Under the pieces are notes generated by a model, which did not search any database, was not told the DNA's origin, and saw nothing but the letters and a program-made list of their open reading frames with translations. From Tribonema minus (lineage: Eukaryota; Sar; Xanthophyceae; Tribonematales; Tribonemataceae): DNA of 64,000 nt. The DNA is taken from NCBI GenBank assembly GCA_017506865.1, contig JAFCMP010000511.1, positions 372,001-436,000 of the forward strand, written 5' to 3'. Position numbers and translations under genes: made by a program. Each line of letters starts with the position of its first letter. Position 1 is the first letter of the stretch. Of the stretch, positions 34,901-45,307 are shown piece by piece.

Positions 34901-37900
34901 CCCAACACGTTCCCCTAATCAATTGCGGCGCATCATCACTTTGAAAAACTCAGACAAGTAACTCACCACCGTCATGCGGCTGGAGCCCGATAGCTTGGCG
35001 CCATCTGCGGACCCCCCGCGCCCCTTCTGCCCCATGACCTCAAACGCCGTGCCAAAGTCGCCCAGCCGCACGTCTATGGTGCTGCTGTCCTCCGCGATCA
35101 TGATGTTTTCCGGCTGCGGCCGAGGGAAGAGGAGGAACGTATCATCGCTGGGGTTTATGTTACACAGCTCGACTTTAGAGTAGTGAGTGTAAATTTCGAC
35201 CTCAGAGTAGTGAGTCAAAGTCGCCCAGCCGCACGTCAATGGTGCTGCTGTCCTCCGCTATCATTATGTTTTCCGGCTGCGGCCGCAGGAGGAGGGGTAT
35301 AATGTAGCCAAGAGTTAGGGGCGAAGGTTCTACATAAGAGTGGTAAGTGTATCCAATGCGGTCTGGTGCAGTGTACGCTTGCAGAGCTGACTCTGACTCC
35401 GACTCTAATTCTACGGTGAGGCACGTAACGTGGAGCATCGGGAATTGTGCACTGCTGCTGTCCTCCACTTTCACAATATTCTCCGGCTGCGGCGTTGTGA
35501 TGAGCCAAGAGGGAAGGAGCAGCAAAACCACCGCCGAGAGTTAAGGTCCAGGGTCTGAATATGGGACCTGGGGTTAGGTCCAAGGGTTAGGGCTAGGATT
35601 AGTGTACCGAATGAAAAGTGGGTGTACTCGATGAACTGACTCTGGCTCTGACTCTAAGAACTGAGCACGCGGGGTCGTGTACTGCTGCACGCGCAGCTGC
35701 GGCGGCGTCTCGCGGTTGTTCGACATGCATGTACATGTGGGCCACGATGCCGCGTGGCGAAGCAATTCTGCGCACAGAGGCACGAAAGCCTGGAGCGACT
35801 ATTTGAAATCTGACCCTGTGCGTGGCGTGAAGATGCAGATGCAAAGGTCGAGCGAAGAGAGCTCTACGCTTCAACCCAAACCCTAACCTTATTCGCAGCC
35901 TGCATGTGACCAGCCGGCAGCAGAATGAGCTGCGTTTTCTCTCAAGGCGACCCTGCAGGGGCAGTCGGCGACTCGCATAACACACATGCATACCCCGGTG
36001 TTGCGAGCCTCCAGCACTGTTGATGTTCCGCTTCAGACGTCCTGCACGCCATCGCTTACGCCGCTTTCGTGGCGCGCTGTGCCGCACAAGTGCCGCGCCC
36101 AACCCTAAACCTAACCCTTAAGCTAACCCCAAACATGCAGCAGTGCTCAACACAATGCTGCACAGCGCTAGACCGCATCTGCAAGTCGCCGCCGCTTCAC
36201 AGCACGCGCAATCATCTTGCTGGTGCCGTAAACACAGTGTCACATGCAGCAGCACTCCACGGGGCACCGTGATCACTACACAGCGCGCTCAGCAACAGCG
36301 TCGCCGCACAACTTCAAGCGCAGCAGCGCTCATGCAAATGCTGCACAGTGCTCAGCAACGCAGGGCGCGCACCTTGATGTCGCCGTGCACAAGTTGTGCA
36401 TGTGGAGGAACTCGATGACAACTTCAACTGCAGCAGCACTCATGCAAACAGTGCTCAGCAACGCAGTCCATGAAGGCTAAACCTTACAACAGAGTCCCTT
36501 CTTTTCTTGAACTTGAAAAGCTGACTCAGAAAAGTTGTCACTCAACGGATGAAAGTCAAATCGCGCGCACCTTGATGTCGCCGTGCACAATGTTGTGCAT
36601 GTGGAGGAACTCGATGGCGTGCAGGAGGTCCTGCATGACCTTGCACGTGTCGTGCTCCGAGAGCAAGCCCTTGTTGACGATGCGGTCAAACAGCTCGCCG
36701 CCGTGCGCCATCTCCATCACCACATACCTGAGCAAAATGCGTATACGCGTACGAGGTCATCAATACATAGTGCACATAGAATTTACATTTACAAACGCCC
36801 AGTGTGAGGCTACACGTCCACTCATATCAGTATTATGTATATCACGTGCTTTTATGGTGGACGCGGCCGTGCGCCATCTCCATCACCACGTACCTGAGCA
36901 ATGCGCACGCGTGTGCGCATGAGGTCAAACACCTACTTCCATATTTGAAGTATGAGGCTACATGTTCATACATATCAGCATCACTTCTTTGATGACTGCC
37001 GCCGTGCGCCATCTCCATCACCACGTACCTGTGCAACGCGCATATGTGTATGGGGCCATCAATACATAGAAGTATATTTATAAAAGTACATGTGGATATG
37101 CCCATACCTAAAGTATGAGGCTACACGTACACTCAAATCAGTACTATGTATATCACGGACTTCTATGGTAGACGCCGCCGCGCGCCATTTCCATCACCAC
37201 ACGTGGGCAATGCGCGCACACATAAGAGGCCTACAATACACGCAAACACATACTTCCCATACTTGAAGTATGACATGCCGCCGTGCACCATCTGAATCAC
37301 CATGTACGTGGGGAAATGCGCACGCAGCGCGGCGCAGTGATCTTTCGCACATGGGGGGCTTCGTGACAATGCCAGCCAGCACCTCAGGTGCATGCATGGT
37401 GCGTGCTTCATCAGCTGCAATGCAGGAACGTCTGCCGCGCGCTCTGCGCAGTCGACAAGTTGGCCCTGTTCCAGTAGTGTATGCACCAGCATGTGTACCC
37501 CCAACATACCCGTATTGCCACCACCACAGCGCTCCGCAACTGACGCACTCACCACAGGTCGACGTCCAAGAACAGGTCCATGAGGCGCACAATGTGGCGG
37601 TACTAGGGATAGTTAGCATTTGAAAATTGCATCAGCATCAGTGTGTATGACCGTACATACATACCCATAGCACCGCCACAGCGCTCCGCAACTGACTCAC
37701 CACAGGTCGTCGTCCCAGAACAGGTCCATGAGGCGCACAATGTGGCGGTGGTCGCCCGCGACGCGCAGTATCTCCACCTCCGACATGACCTCCTTCGCGG
37801 ACACGGCGCTGCGTGGTATCTGCTTCACCGCGACGACCTCCCCCGTCTCGCGGTGCGCTGCCGCACACACCGTGCCGTACGCGCCCATGCCTATCGGCGA

Positions 37901-37934
37901 CGTCTTCTCCAGCAGCTTGTAGAAGTCGTCGAAC
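24767..37934 (-). CDS. Protein kinase with EF-hand pair and two cNMP-binding domains (5' incomplete)
   Basis: Eleven exons read from high to low coordinate: 37934-37701, 36727-36571, 35113-34967, 33144-32890, 32565-32428, 31583-31389, 29926-29729, 28591-28490, 27388-27249, 26160-25780, 25145-24767. Phases agree at each joint; about 775 residues. The kinase has a glycine loop (IGMGAYGTV), VAVK lysine, a helix-C Glu (VMSEVEILR), a catalytic loop HGDIKPENI (Gly where HRD kinases have Arg), DFG, and PPEV in place of APE. Next comes a degenerate EF-hand pair (DRLGKGYIDGDD, then DGDPLGPNPTGQIT with an insertion). Then a cyclic-nucleotide-binding fold (PGEVVYREGERDDSFFLVKRG, GDSFGEVEL) and a second, divergent one with a poly-Gly insert (LAPGEAAF, VVVLRGRVA, AGDFCFCGDLE). 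It resembles calcium-dependent kinases in kinase-EF order, with cyclic-nucleotide domains added at the C-terminus. A start exon, ending in phase 2, must lie above 37934 and was not found. Confidence 0.85.
26161..28489 (-). repeat. Exon-edge copies around the first cNMP-binding exons
   Basis: The 27388-27249 exon end (donor GTGAGC, plus-strand GCGCTCACCTCTCGG) recurs at about 26750-26775, 26852-26870, 27034-27060 and 27138-27160, each set among CCCTAA repeats and GGTGCACCCACGGCCCTC spacers. The start of this exon recurs at about 27420-27495. The end of the 28591-28490 exon recurs at about 28338-28375. Confidence 0.75.
28592..31388 (-). repeat. Exon-edge copies around the EF-hand exons
   Basis: Copies of the end of exon 29926-29729 lie at about 29397-29475 and 29592-29640. 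Copies of its start lie at about 30060-30140, 30265-30345, 30455-30530 and 30655-30722. The end of exon 31583-31389 recurs at about 31320-31352, with weaker traces at 31190-31310. Confidence 0.8.
28941..29051. repeat. Imperfect 110-bp palindrome
   Basis: Arms of about 54 bases are centred on GGTTCGAACC near 28991-29000. The outer parts pair best: AAGGACGAGCTCAGGATCTC on the left against the complement of GAGATCCTCAGCTCTTCCTT on the right. It lies in the intron between the EF-hand exon and the first cNMP-binding exon of the kinase gene. Confidence 0.75.
31584..34966 (-). repeat. Exon-edge copies in the kinase C-lobe introns
   Basis: The end of exon 32565-32428 recurs at about 32022-32060, and its start recurs at about 32735-32775. 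The start of exon 33144-32890 (plus-strand GGTCCAGGACCTCCGGCGG and flanks) recurs six times, at about 33264-33325, 33413-33472, 33568-33620, 33705-33755, 33872-33920 and 34035-34082. The end of exon 35113-34967 (CACCACCGTCATGCGGCTGG) recurs near 34175-34205, 34458-34500, 34618-34670 and 34808-34850. Confidence 0.8.
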
Positions 37935-38245
37935 CTGGGCGGCAGAACGGCGAATGCAGTGAACCCCGATGAGCCATGAGTTCAACAACAGTTCACAGGT
38001 GTACTGCCTGTCGGCAATGTCTGATCCAGCAGCTTGATGGAGTCGTCGAACGTGCGCGAGACGTGTGTACGCGGCGCTATGAGTAGCAGAGGGCGGTGCG
38101 CCACAAAGTGCGCGCAGGCGTCCGAAGCACTTGTGAGCGGTGCATGAGGCGCTAGGGCTGCACTGAAGTTCAATGACAGTCCGCAGGTGTACTGCCCAAT
38201 CGGCGGCGTCATCTCCAGCTTGCTGGAGTCGTCTGGGCTGCGCAT
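35114..38245 (-). repeat. Exon-edge copies in the kinase N-lobe introns
   Basis: The start of exon 35113-34967 recurs at about 35215-35285 and 35452-35492. The end of exon 36727-36571 recurs at about 36363-36418, and its start recurs at about 36868-36903, 37000-37035, 37178-37205 and 37275-37310. The end of exon 37934-37701 recurs at about 37548-37605. Its start recurs at about 38005-38060 and 38190-38240, which shows that an intron continues above 37934. Confidence 0.8.
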
Positions 38246-40113
38246 GGCTGCGGCGCGGTGAGTTCGGAGGCCACCGTTGAGGTGCACACGCACGCGTGCG
38301 CTGGGAACCTGCTCCACAGGTGTACTACGGAGCTCCATTACAACCCGAAGGGTACTGTGGAGTGCAGACGGCACCCCAAAGTCTCACTCAGCGGCTTGCA
38401 GAAGTCGCAGAACCTGCGCGCGGCGCGTGTGTTTTCAAGGGGACAGAGCAGGCGGCGCGCAGCGCGTGCGACGATGCGCCATCGAGTGTAGTGACCAAAT
38501 ATTGCGGAGTGCAAGACGAGTGCACGCCTTCGTGCGGCAGCGGCAGCGGACGTGCGGGGCGGTTCATGAGGCGCCATGGGTGTACTGCGGAGTTCAAGAA
38601 CAGTCCACGACCGTACTGCAGAGTTTCCGTCCTCTGAGGCGAGTGCGCGGGCCCGTCTAGGCACCGTGCAAGCGTCGAGCGGCGCGGCGCAGCAGCACTC
38701 ACACAGTGCTCAGCAAATGCTGACGTGATGGCGCGGTTCGCGTACCAGCGATCCCGCACAGTTGTTTCCGTGCAATACTTCCGCGTCTATGTTACTCGGG
38801 CATACTTCAATTACCAGACCTCACAAATCACCAGCCAAGCTCAGGAGTCCAAGAAGCCGAGGTGGGCGGGCTGTGGCAGCAGCAGCGCAGCGCTGCAATC
38901 TAGTGATTGCCGGCGTCATAACGATCGCTTCTCGCATGCAACATGCTCTCTTGGAGACTGCCAGAGGCAGCTGCACAGGGCAACTAGTGCAATTCAGTCA
39001 TTACACCTGTGACAATCAGCCAACTAGCTAGCTGTGTGTATACCGCCAGCTGACTGTGCTATAGCTGTTCCCAACTGCCATTTCGGATATGACAGTGACA
39101 GCGCACAGGACGTAATCCTGCTGCCGCAATGTGCTCTGGTCTTGTGCCTCAGTGCGTGACAACAACGTCATGTTGCAGCGGCTTGCCAGAGAGGCATAAC
39201 ACATCTGCAGTAAGGCTGTGTGGGGGTTCATTACTAGTTGACACTGTCGGAAATAACTTTCATGCAACATTTGGAGTCGGCCTCGCACCGCGCTGCGAAG
39301 CGATCGCCGCACAGCTGAAGAACCAAAGAGGTGTAGCAATTTGACGCAAACGCCATTGCACAATGAGCAAAGCAGCTGCAAGAGCCGCGCCATGTGCGGT
39401 CCGCGCAGGTGTTGCAGTTCAACATGCGCACCGAGATTGTGGAACATGCACGTCCCAGCACCCTGCGTGCTGCTGGATCTGCGCGAACACTATTAAAGAG
39501 CAGCAACAACTCTATACACTTGCATGGGGCCTTGGTCAAGTCTGTACCTGCGATAGTGGCACCGGGATTTGTCGCCCTCCGAATGTATGCCCGCGACTGC
39601 TACAGAGGCAGCTCCCGCCAACAGCAGCCATGGCACCGGTAGCGCGCCAGAGCTCCTATGTTGATGATGGTGCCTGCTGTTTTGAACTTGTTGCAGCGTC
39701 ACGCAACCCGCTCCCAATGGCCTCAGCCGCCTCCTGGATATTGCTCTCGATGCCGCGACGATGCTTCTCCATCGCAACATGTGGAACCAGATCCTCCTCC
39801 CCCCCGCGCGCTCCACCAACCCAAACTTACTTTAGAGATGACCGCTGCAGCAGCAGCACCGGCTTCGGCCGGCAGCAGCTGTAAGCGCTGCCTCAGCCAC
39901 TACCAGGCCTATGTTCACACAGTCGCCAAAATGAACGTACTTCAACTGTCTCTTGGATCTGGATCTCGCTTTGCAAGCTCGTACTGTAGACCAAGGCATG
40001 ATCACGACATTGATCGTCAACAAGTGATGGACTGGACAGCTGAAAGCTTCTGAAGAATCTATTGGTTCGCGTCTTTGGCACAAGGTCTGTGCCGAACTGT
40101 GCAGAGGGGCAGC
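38246..40113. other. Stretch between the kinase and OST3 genes, no exon resolved
   Basis: The kinase start exon should be here or above 37934 on the minus strand, and the OST3 promoter and leader should be at its right end. I could not pick a convincing ATG exon ending in phase 2. A protein-like but unrecognised frame at 39129-39344 (+) is short and unsupported. Confidence 0.4.
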
Positions 40114-43100
40114 ATGATAATGAGGGCGGTGCTGCTTTTGATGATGCTGCTGGCCGGTGAGTGGTTCGATGTATTCTTGGATTCTTCTAGTTCGACGTAC
40201 CAGTACCTTACTTGCCCGAGTTAATTTGAAGCTCTTGACTAATTCCGCATCAACTTGAGCTGACCCAACGTATAGGTCTCTCTGTGTTGGGAGTCGTATC
40301 TTCGCAAGACGGCAGCTCTGGGTGAATGTACTTTTATTATTATATTCCACTTGTGGCTGTGGAAATGCCATGTTGTAGGTGTGTCGCCTTGTTCTCACTC
40401 TTGGATGTAGCATGCAAAGCTTGCACGCCACACCCCGCCCCCCACATCACCCCCAACAAAGCACCCGCAAGCGACTGTCCCCCACATACTAGCAGGGATA
40501 CCAAACAAAGCTACAAGACTCTCCCCCCACAGACAGACCCGTCTTAGGGCCACCCAGCTCCACGCAGACTCCATCTCAAAGTTTTCATGCAGGCCAAGGT
40601 CACCATAATGGGCCCTGAACTGGAGATTGTGGCGTTGTACATGTTCGTATTTGAACAAGTAGGAACTTTTAGCTGGATAAGACGTGGACAGAACCTGCGG
40701 TGTCTCCAATACTTCACCAACTGCCTCGCAGACGGCTCGGCTTGAAAATCAGCCATCTTGATGTGACACCTAGTCGATGTACTTGTAGTGTGCAGGGTGA
40801 TAGGGCCACAGTGGTTGTGGTTGTCCCGTGCCGCTCAACTTCAAAGTTGACTTTAGCATGCGGAGCACTGCACCGTTGCGTGTGCCTTCCCCCCTGCAGC
40901 CGCCACCGCAGCAGCAGCAGCAGGGCGCAGCTGAGGAGGTCGCCGAGCGCGATGTGCTGCAGCAGTCACTAGCTTGGCGGCCCCAAACATGTAATGACAT
41001 GTATGGAGTCTCAAGTTCAGAGCCTGTGCTGCAGCGCGTTTACATCACGTCACGAGTACTTGATTCAGATGAGTAATGACACTCGCACATCCTTGCATTT
41101 CCACACCTCAAATCATTGCACGCCACTGCCCTCATCGCGTCCTGCGCGCCTCCCCTCCCCTCGTGCCCCCCGCAGCTGCGCGCGCCGCCGACGCCGCCGC
41201 GCCACCACCCGCCGCCGCCGCCAGGAAGGTCGCCGGCCTCGAGGCGCTGCGGCGCTCGTCCGGCGGCGGCCCCGCGCTGCGCGCCACCGACGCCAACCTA
41301 CACACCTACCTGGCCACGGGGCCGCGCCCGTACGACCTCTTCATCATGTTCACGGCGCTGTCGCCGCAGTACCGCTGCGCCGTGTGCCGCGCGGGCGTGC
41401 AGGAGTTCGAGGTGGCGGCGGCGCAGCACGCGCAGGCGGCGGCGGCGGCGGGCCGCGGCGGCGGCGGCAGGGCGGCGCGGCCGGCGTTCTTCATGGTCGC
41501 GGACGTGGACCTGAACAGGAAGGTCTTCCAGGGCTACGAGGTACGGCGGCTAGGCACTGATGCTGAGCACTGATGAGCACTGATGCGCTCGTTGCTTGCT
41601 GCGCTCGCAACTGGCTGCTGCTGCTGCTGCTGCTGCTGCGGCTGCTGCTGCTGCTGCTGCCGCTGCTGCTGCTGCTGCGGCTGCTGCTGCTGCTACGACT
41701 CCTGCTGCTGCTGCGGCTGCTGCTGCGACTGCTGCTGCTGCTGCTGCTGCGGCCGCTGCTGCTAGCCTGCTAGCTGCGAATGCCGCCGCTGCCACGACTG
41801 CGCTTGCATTAAACCGCCGCTGCCCCTGCATCAGTGCTCAGGCAGCAGCACGGTGCAGCTCTCACTTGTGTCGTGTCCGCCACTCGTGCATGCCGCCGCC
41901 GCATCTTCCCCCCCTCTTTCCCCCACCACCACCACCTGTGCCACTGCCAGTGTCGCTGACGCTGCATCCGCCGCTTGCGCACGCTGCCGCTGCTGCCGCC
42001 GCCACTGCAGCTGCAATCGGTGCCCCAGGTGGCGCACTTTGCGCCGGAAGCGGCACCGGGGGCTGGCGCTGGCTGGCCGCAGGCGGACATGATGCCTGTC
42101 ACCAAGCTCTTCACTGCAGAGGACATCGCTCAGTTTGTTGGCGACAAGACGGGGTTTCGGTGAGGGTTAGGATTAGGGCTAGGATTAGGGCTAGGGTTAG
42201 GGGGATAGGGATAGGGTGAGCGGACACGATGCCTGTATTTAAACTCTTCACTGCGGAGGATATTGCTCAGTTCGTGGGCGACAAGACGGGGTTTCGGTGA
42301 GGGTTGGGGTTAGGGTCAGAGTTAGGGCTTGGAGTACGGCTAGGGTTGGGGTTAGCGTGAGCGGACTTGATGCCTGTCATCAAGCTGTTCACTGCGGAGG
42401 ACATTGCTCAGTTTGTGGGTGACAAGACAGGATTTCGGTGAGGGTTGGGGTTAGGGTCAGAGTTAGGGCTTGGAGTACGGCTAGGGTTAGGGTTAGCGTG
42501 AGCGGACTTGATGCCTGTCACCAAGCTGTTCACTGCGGAGGACATTGCTCAGTTTGTGGGTGACAAGACGGGGTTTCGGTGAGGGTTAGGGTTTCGGGCA
42601 GGGCTAGGGTTAGAATTAGGGTGAGCGGACATCATGCCTGTTGCTAAGCTCGTCACTGCGGAGGACATTGCTCAGCTCGTGGGTGACAAGACAGGGGTTC
42701 GGTGAGGTAGATCTTGAAGTAGAGTTAGGGTTAGGGTTAGGGTGAGTGGACATGATGCCCGTCTCCGAGCTGTTCACCGCGGAGGACATTGCTCAAGTCG
42801 GCAACAAAACGCCGTTTGAAAACGGGGGTTCGGTTAGGGCTAGGGTTAGCGTCAGGGCTAGGGCGGGGTTAGGGTGAGCGCATGATGCCCGTCACCGAGC
42901 TCTTCGCATCGAACGACACTGCTCGGTGTGTGGGCGACAAGACGGCGGTCCGGTGACGGTCAGGGCTAGGGTTAGGGCTAGGGCTAGGGTGAGCACACCG
43001 TGCGACCATGCGCGCTGCCGCGTAACTCGTACTGCTGGTCTGCGAAATTACGACGGCGACAGCACACGCGGACGACGCCAAACTGGAGCTTGCCGGATTC

Positions 43101-45307
43101 CCTGAGCTCAAGTCGTGGTGGCACACGCGTGTGTTGCGATACGATACTGCCGTTTCGGAGTGTCCAATACCAATTGGTGAAGTACACTCAAGTATACTTG
43201 AACTTGACCAGATCACAGCAAAACGCCCCCTCCCTCTGCGTCTGCGCGTGTCGGGGTTGAAAGCGCGGCGCCCACGTTGTGGAGCACAGCGCTGAAGGAG
43301 AAGGCGGGGGCGCTGCGAGAGCGCTGCGCACTTCTCGGTGCACCGTGCAGATGGACTGCGCTGGTGCAAATTTACATGGTGCAGACGTGCTTCACACGTT
43401 GCCGATTGCAGCTTCCATTACGCCGACTGGCAGCAGCGGCGACTGACGCCAATGACGCTGCTTGCTGATCCCTGCCTCTCATCTGCCGCCCCTCCGCTGC
43501 AACGACAACACCGGCTAATTTGCGCAAACGCTACCTACCTATCACCCCTCCCCCTCCCCTCCCCCATGGCAGCTACACCATATACTAACTGCGGCGGCCG
43601 CTGATGCATGAACACTGCAACGGCAACGCCGGCTCATCTGCGCAAACGCTGCCTATCACCTCCGCCCCCCCTCTTCCACCATAGCAGCTACACCATATAC
43701 ATGCGGCGGCCGCTGATGCATGAACACTGCAACAACAACGCCGGCTGATTTGCACACATTCTGCCTATCCCCCCCCCCCCCCTCCCCCTGGCAGTTACAC
43801 CATCTACCGCTCGCAGTTCGCGGCACGCATGGCGCTGCTCGCGCTGCTGCTCTTCCTGGTCGGCGCGCTGCGCACGGCGATCACCAATGTGGCGCTGGTG
43901 CTGCGCGTCGTCCGCAGCCCCACGCTGTGGCTCGTCGTCTCGCTGCTTGTGTACACATTCTCTATTAGCGGCGCCATCTTCGACATCATACGCAGCCCGC
44001 CGCCGTTCGTCATCAGCGCTCAGGTGACAACGCTTGGATGTAGTCTGTGCATTTGACATCAGAATGCGGTGCTAAAAGTTGAAGCGTTAGTACATTAAAG
44101 TGTAAATTTGGTGCCATCTTTGACATCATCCGCGGCCCGCCGCCGTTCGTCATCAGCGCTGAGGTGACGATGCTTGGAGATGCGCACGTGCAGTGCAGCA
44201 GCCTTGCGCCGCCAGTCGATGCAGTCGCGTGCTGTGGAGCGGCAGTGCGCCGCTGCCGCCGCCGCCGCCGCCAGTCGATACTGTCACGTGCTGTGCTGCC
44301 GAGCGGAAGTGCTCTGTTGCTAAGAGCCGCTGTTCGTCATCAGCGCTCAGGTGGACGTAGACTGTGCATTCGATGTCAGAATGCAGTGCTCAGAGTTGAA
44401 GTTTATATACATTCAAATGTGACTTTCCGTGCAGCATGTGTTGTGCGTCATCAGCGCTCAGGTGACGGCGCGCTGCAGCTGCTGCCGCCACCGCCGTCAG
44501 TCGATATTGTCATGTGCTGCCGAGCGGCAGTGCTCTGTTGCTGAGAGCCGCTGTTCATCACTAGCGCTCAGGTGACGGTGCGCCGCTGCCGCCGCTGCTG
44601 CTGCTGCTGCTGCCGGTGCGCGGCACATGCACGCTGCCTCCGCAGTGCTTCTTCCGTGGCTGCCAATGTCGCCATGCTCTTTGGAATGAGCTGTTGTTCT
44701 TTAGAAGCTGTATCGACGGTCGTCCGTTGTCGGCTGATGTCAGTGTCAAGACTGTAGAAGCACCGCGGCGATGTGCAGTCTTTACAATTTTTCATCAGAC
44801 GCGTTGTAAAGAGCGCGCCTGCCTTGATGCAGCACTGCGCAGGCCCAGTCTTCAAGTTTGCGTCACGCGTCGCAGTGCTCAGCTCGCCTCGTGACGACGG
44901 CAAGCAACTGCCTTAGCACTCCCATGAACTCGCTTTTACGCAGCACACGTTGAAACGGAAACAGAACTGGAAGTCAGTTCGGCAGCGACGCACGCGCATC
45001 ACTGCTCACCCACACACCCCTATACCTCCCCCCCCCCCCCCCCGGAACCCCCCGCCTGCAGACCAGAAAACCCGTATACTTCAGCCCCCAGCCCAACTCC
45101 CAGTACGTTGTGGAGGGCTTCATCGTGGGCATCCTCAACCTCACCACGGCCTTCTGCGGCATGGTCGTGGTGGCGATAGCGCCGCGCATCAAGGCGCGCG
45201 CGCTGCGCCAGACAGTTACGCTCGCCGCCGCGGCGCTCTTCGGCCTCCTCTTTGCGCTGTCGGTGACCATCTACACGTGGAAGAACCGCTGGTACATGGC
45301 GCGCTGA
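40114..45307 (+). CDS. OST3: OST3/OST6-type oligosaccharyltransferase subunit
   Basis: Five exons, 40114-40156, 41176-41540, 42011-42159, 43795-44023 and 45062-45307, join in phase to 1,032 nt (343 residues), the usual family size (MagT1/TUSC3/Ost3). Residues 1-18 are a signal peptide (MIMRAVLLLMMLLAAARA). A lumenal thioredoxin-like domain follows, with the CxxC redox pair CAVC near residues 82-85 after DLFIMFTALSPQ, and the family's VPQVAHFAP strand. Exons 4 and 5 encode four membrane segments, with FSPQPNSQYVVEGFIVG before the third. The protein acts in the ER membrane, holding acceptor proteins by mixed disulfide so that the oligosaccharyltransferase can glycosylate Asn sites near cysteines. 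The start is set by the only ATG exon whose donor phase makes the signal peptide continuous. Introns 3 and 4 carry arrays of exon-edge copies. Confidence 0.92.
41608..41766 (+). repeat. CTG-triplet tract in OST3 intron 2
   Basis: About 155 bases of imperfect CTG/CGG/CCG triplets follow 68 bases after the exon 2 donor. Its frames read as poly-Leu, poly-Cys or poly-Ala, but it is spliced out in the model and family alignment leaves no room for it. Confidence 0.8.
42160..42960 (+). repeat. Array of six OST3 exon 3 end copies with TTAGGG spacers
   Basis: Copies of the last 77 or so bases of exon 3 lie at about 42221-42297, 42362-42438, 42503-42579, 42625-42701, 42747-42833 and 42877-42954. Nearly all end in CGGTGAGG-like donors and start after GTGAG, GTTAG or similar. 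Spacers of 40-70 bases are built from TTAGGG variants. In the first four copies, most differences from the exon are at third codon positions. Confidence 0.9.
43555..43720 (+). repeat. Two copies of the OST3 exon 4 acceptor edge
   Basis: Segments with a C-rich tract, AG, and CTACACCATATAC (compare TTACACCATCTAC in exon 4) lie near 43566-43585 and 43680-43702. The GCGGCCGCTGATGCATGAAC spacer is repeated too, so here the duplication unit includes intron sequence. Confidence 0.8.
44105..44580 (+). repeat. Four copies of the OST3 exon 4 end in intron 4
   Basis: Copies of the segment ending GTTCGTCATCAGCGCTCAG followed by GTG lie at about 44110-44163, 44328-44351, 44445-44462 and 44548-44572. The first is the longest and covers the end of the second membrane segment. 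Spacers contain repeated CGCCGCTGCCGCC and GAGCGGCAGTGCTCTGTTGC units. Confidence 0.8.

Noticed and set aside
41596-42219. 207-codon plus-strand frame with poly-Ala
   Set aside because: It comes from the CTG tract in OST3 intron 2; the family alignment joins exon 2 to exon 3 without it.
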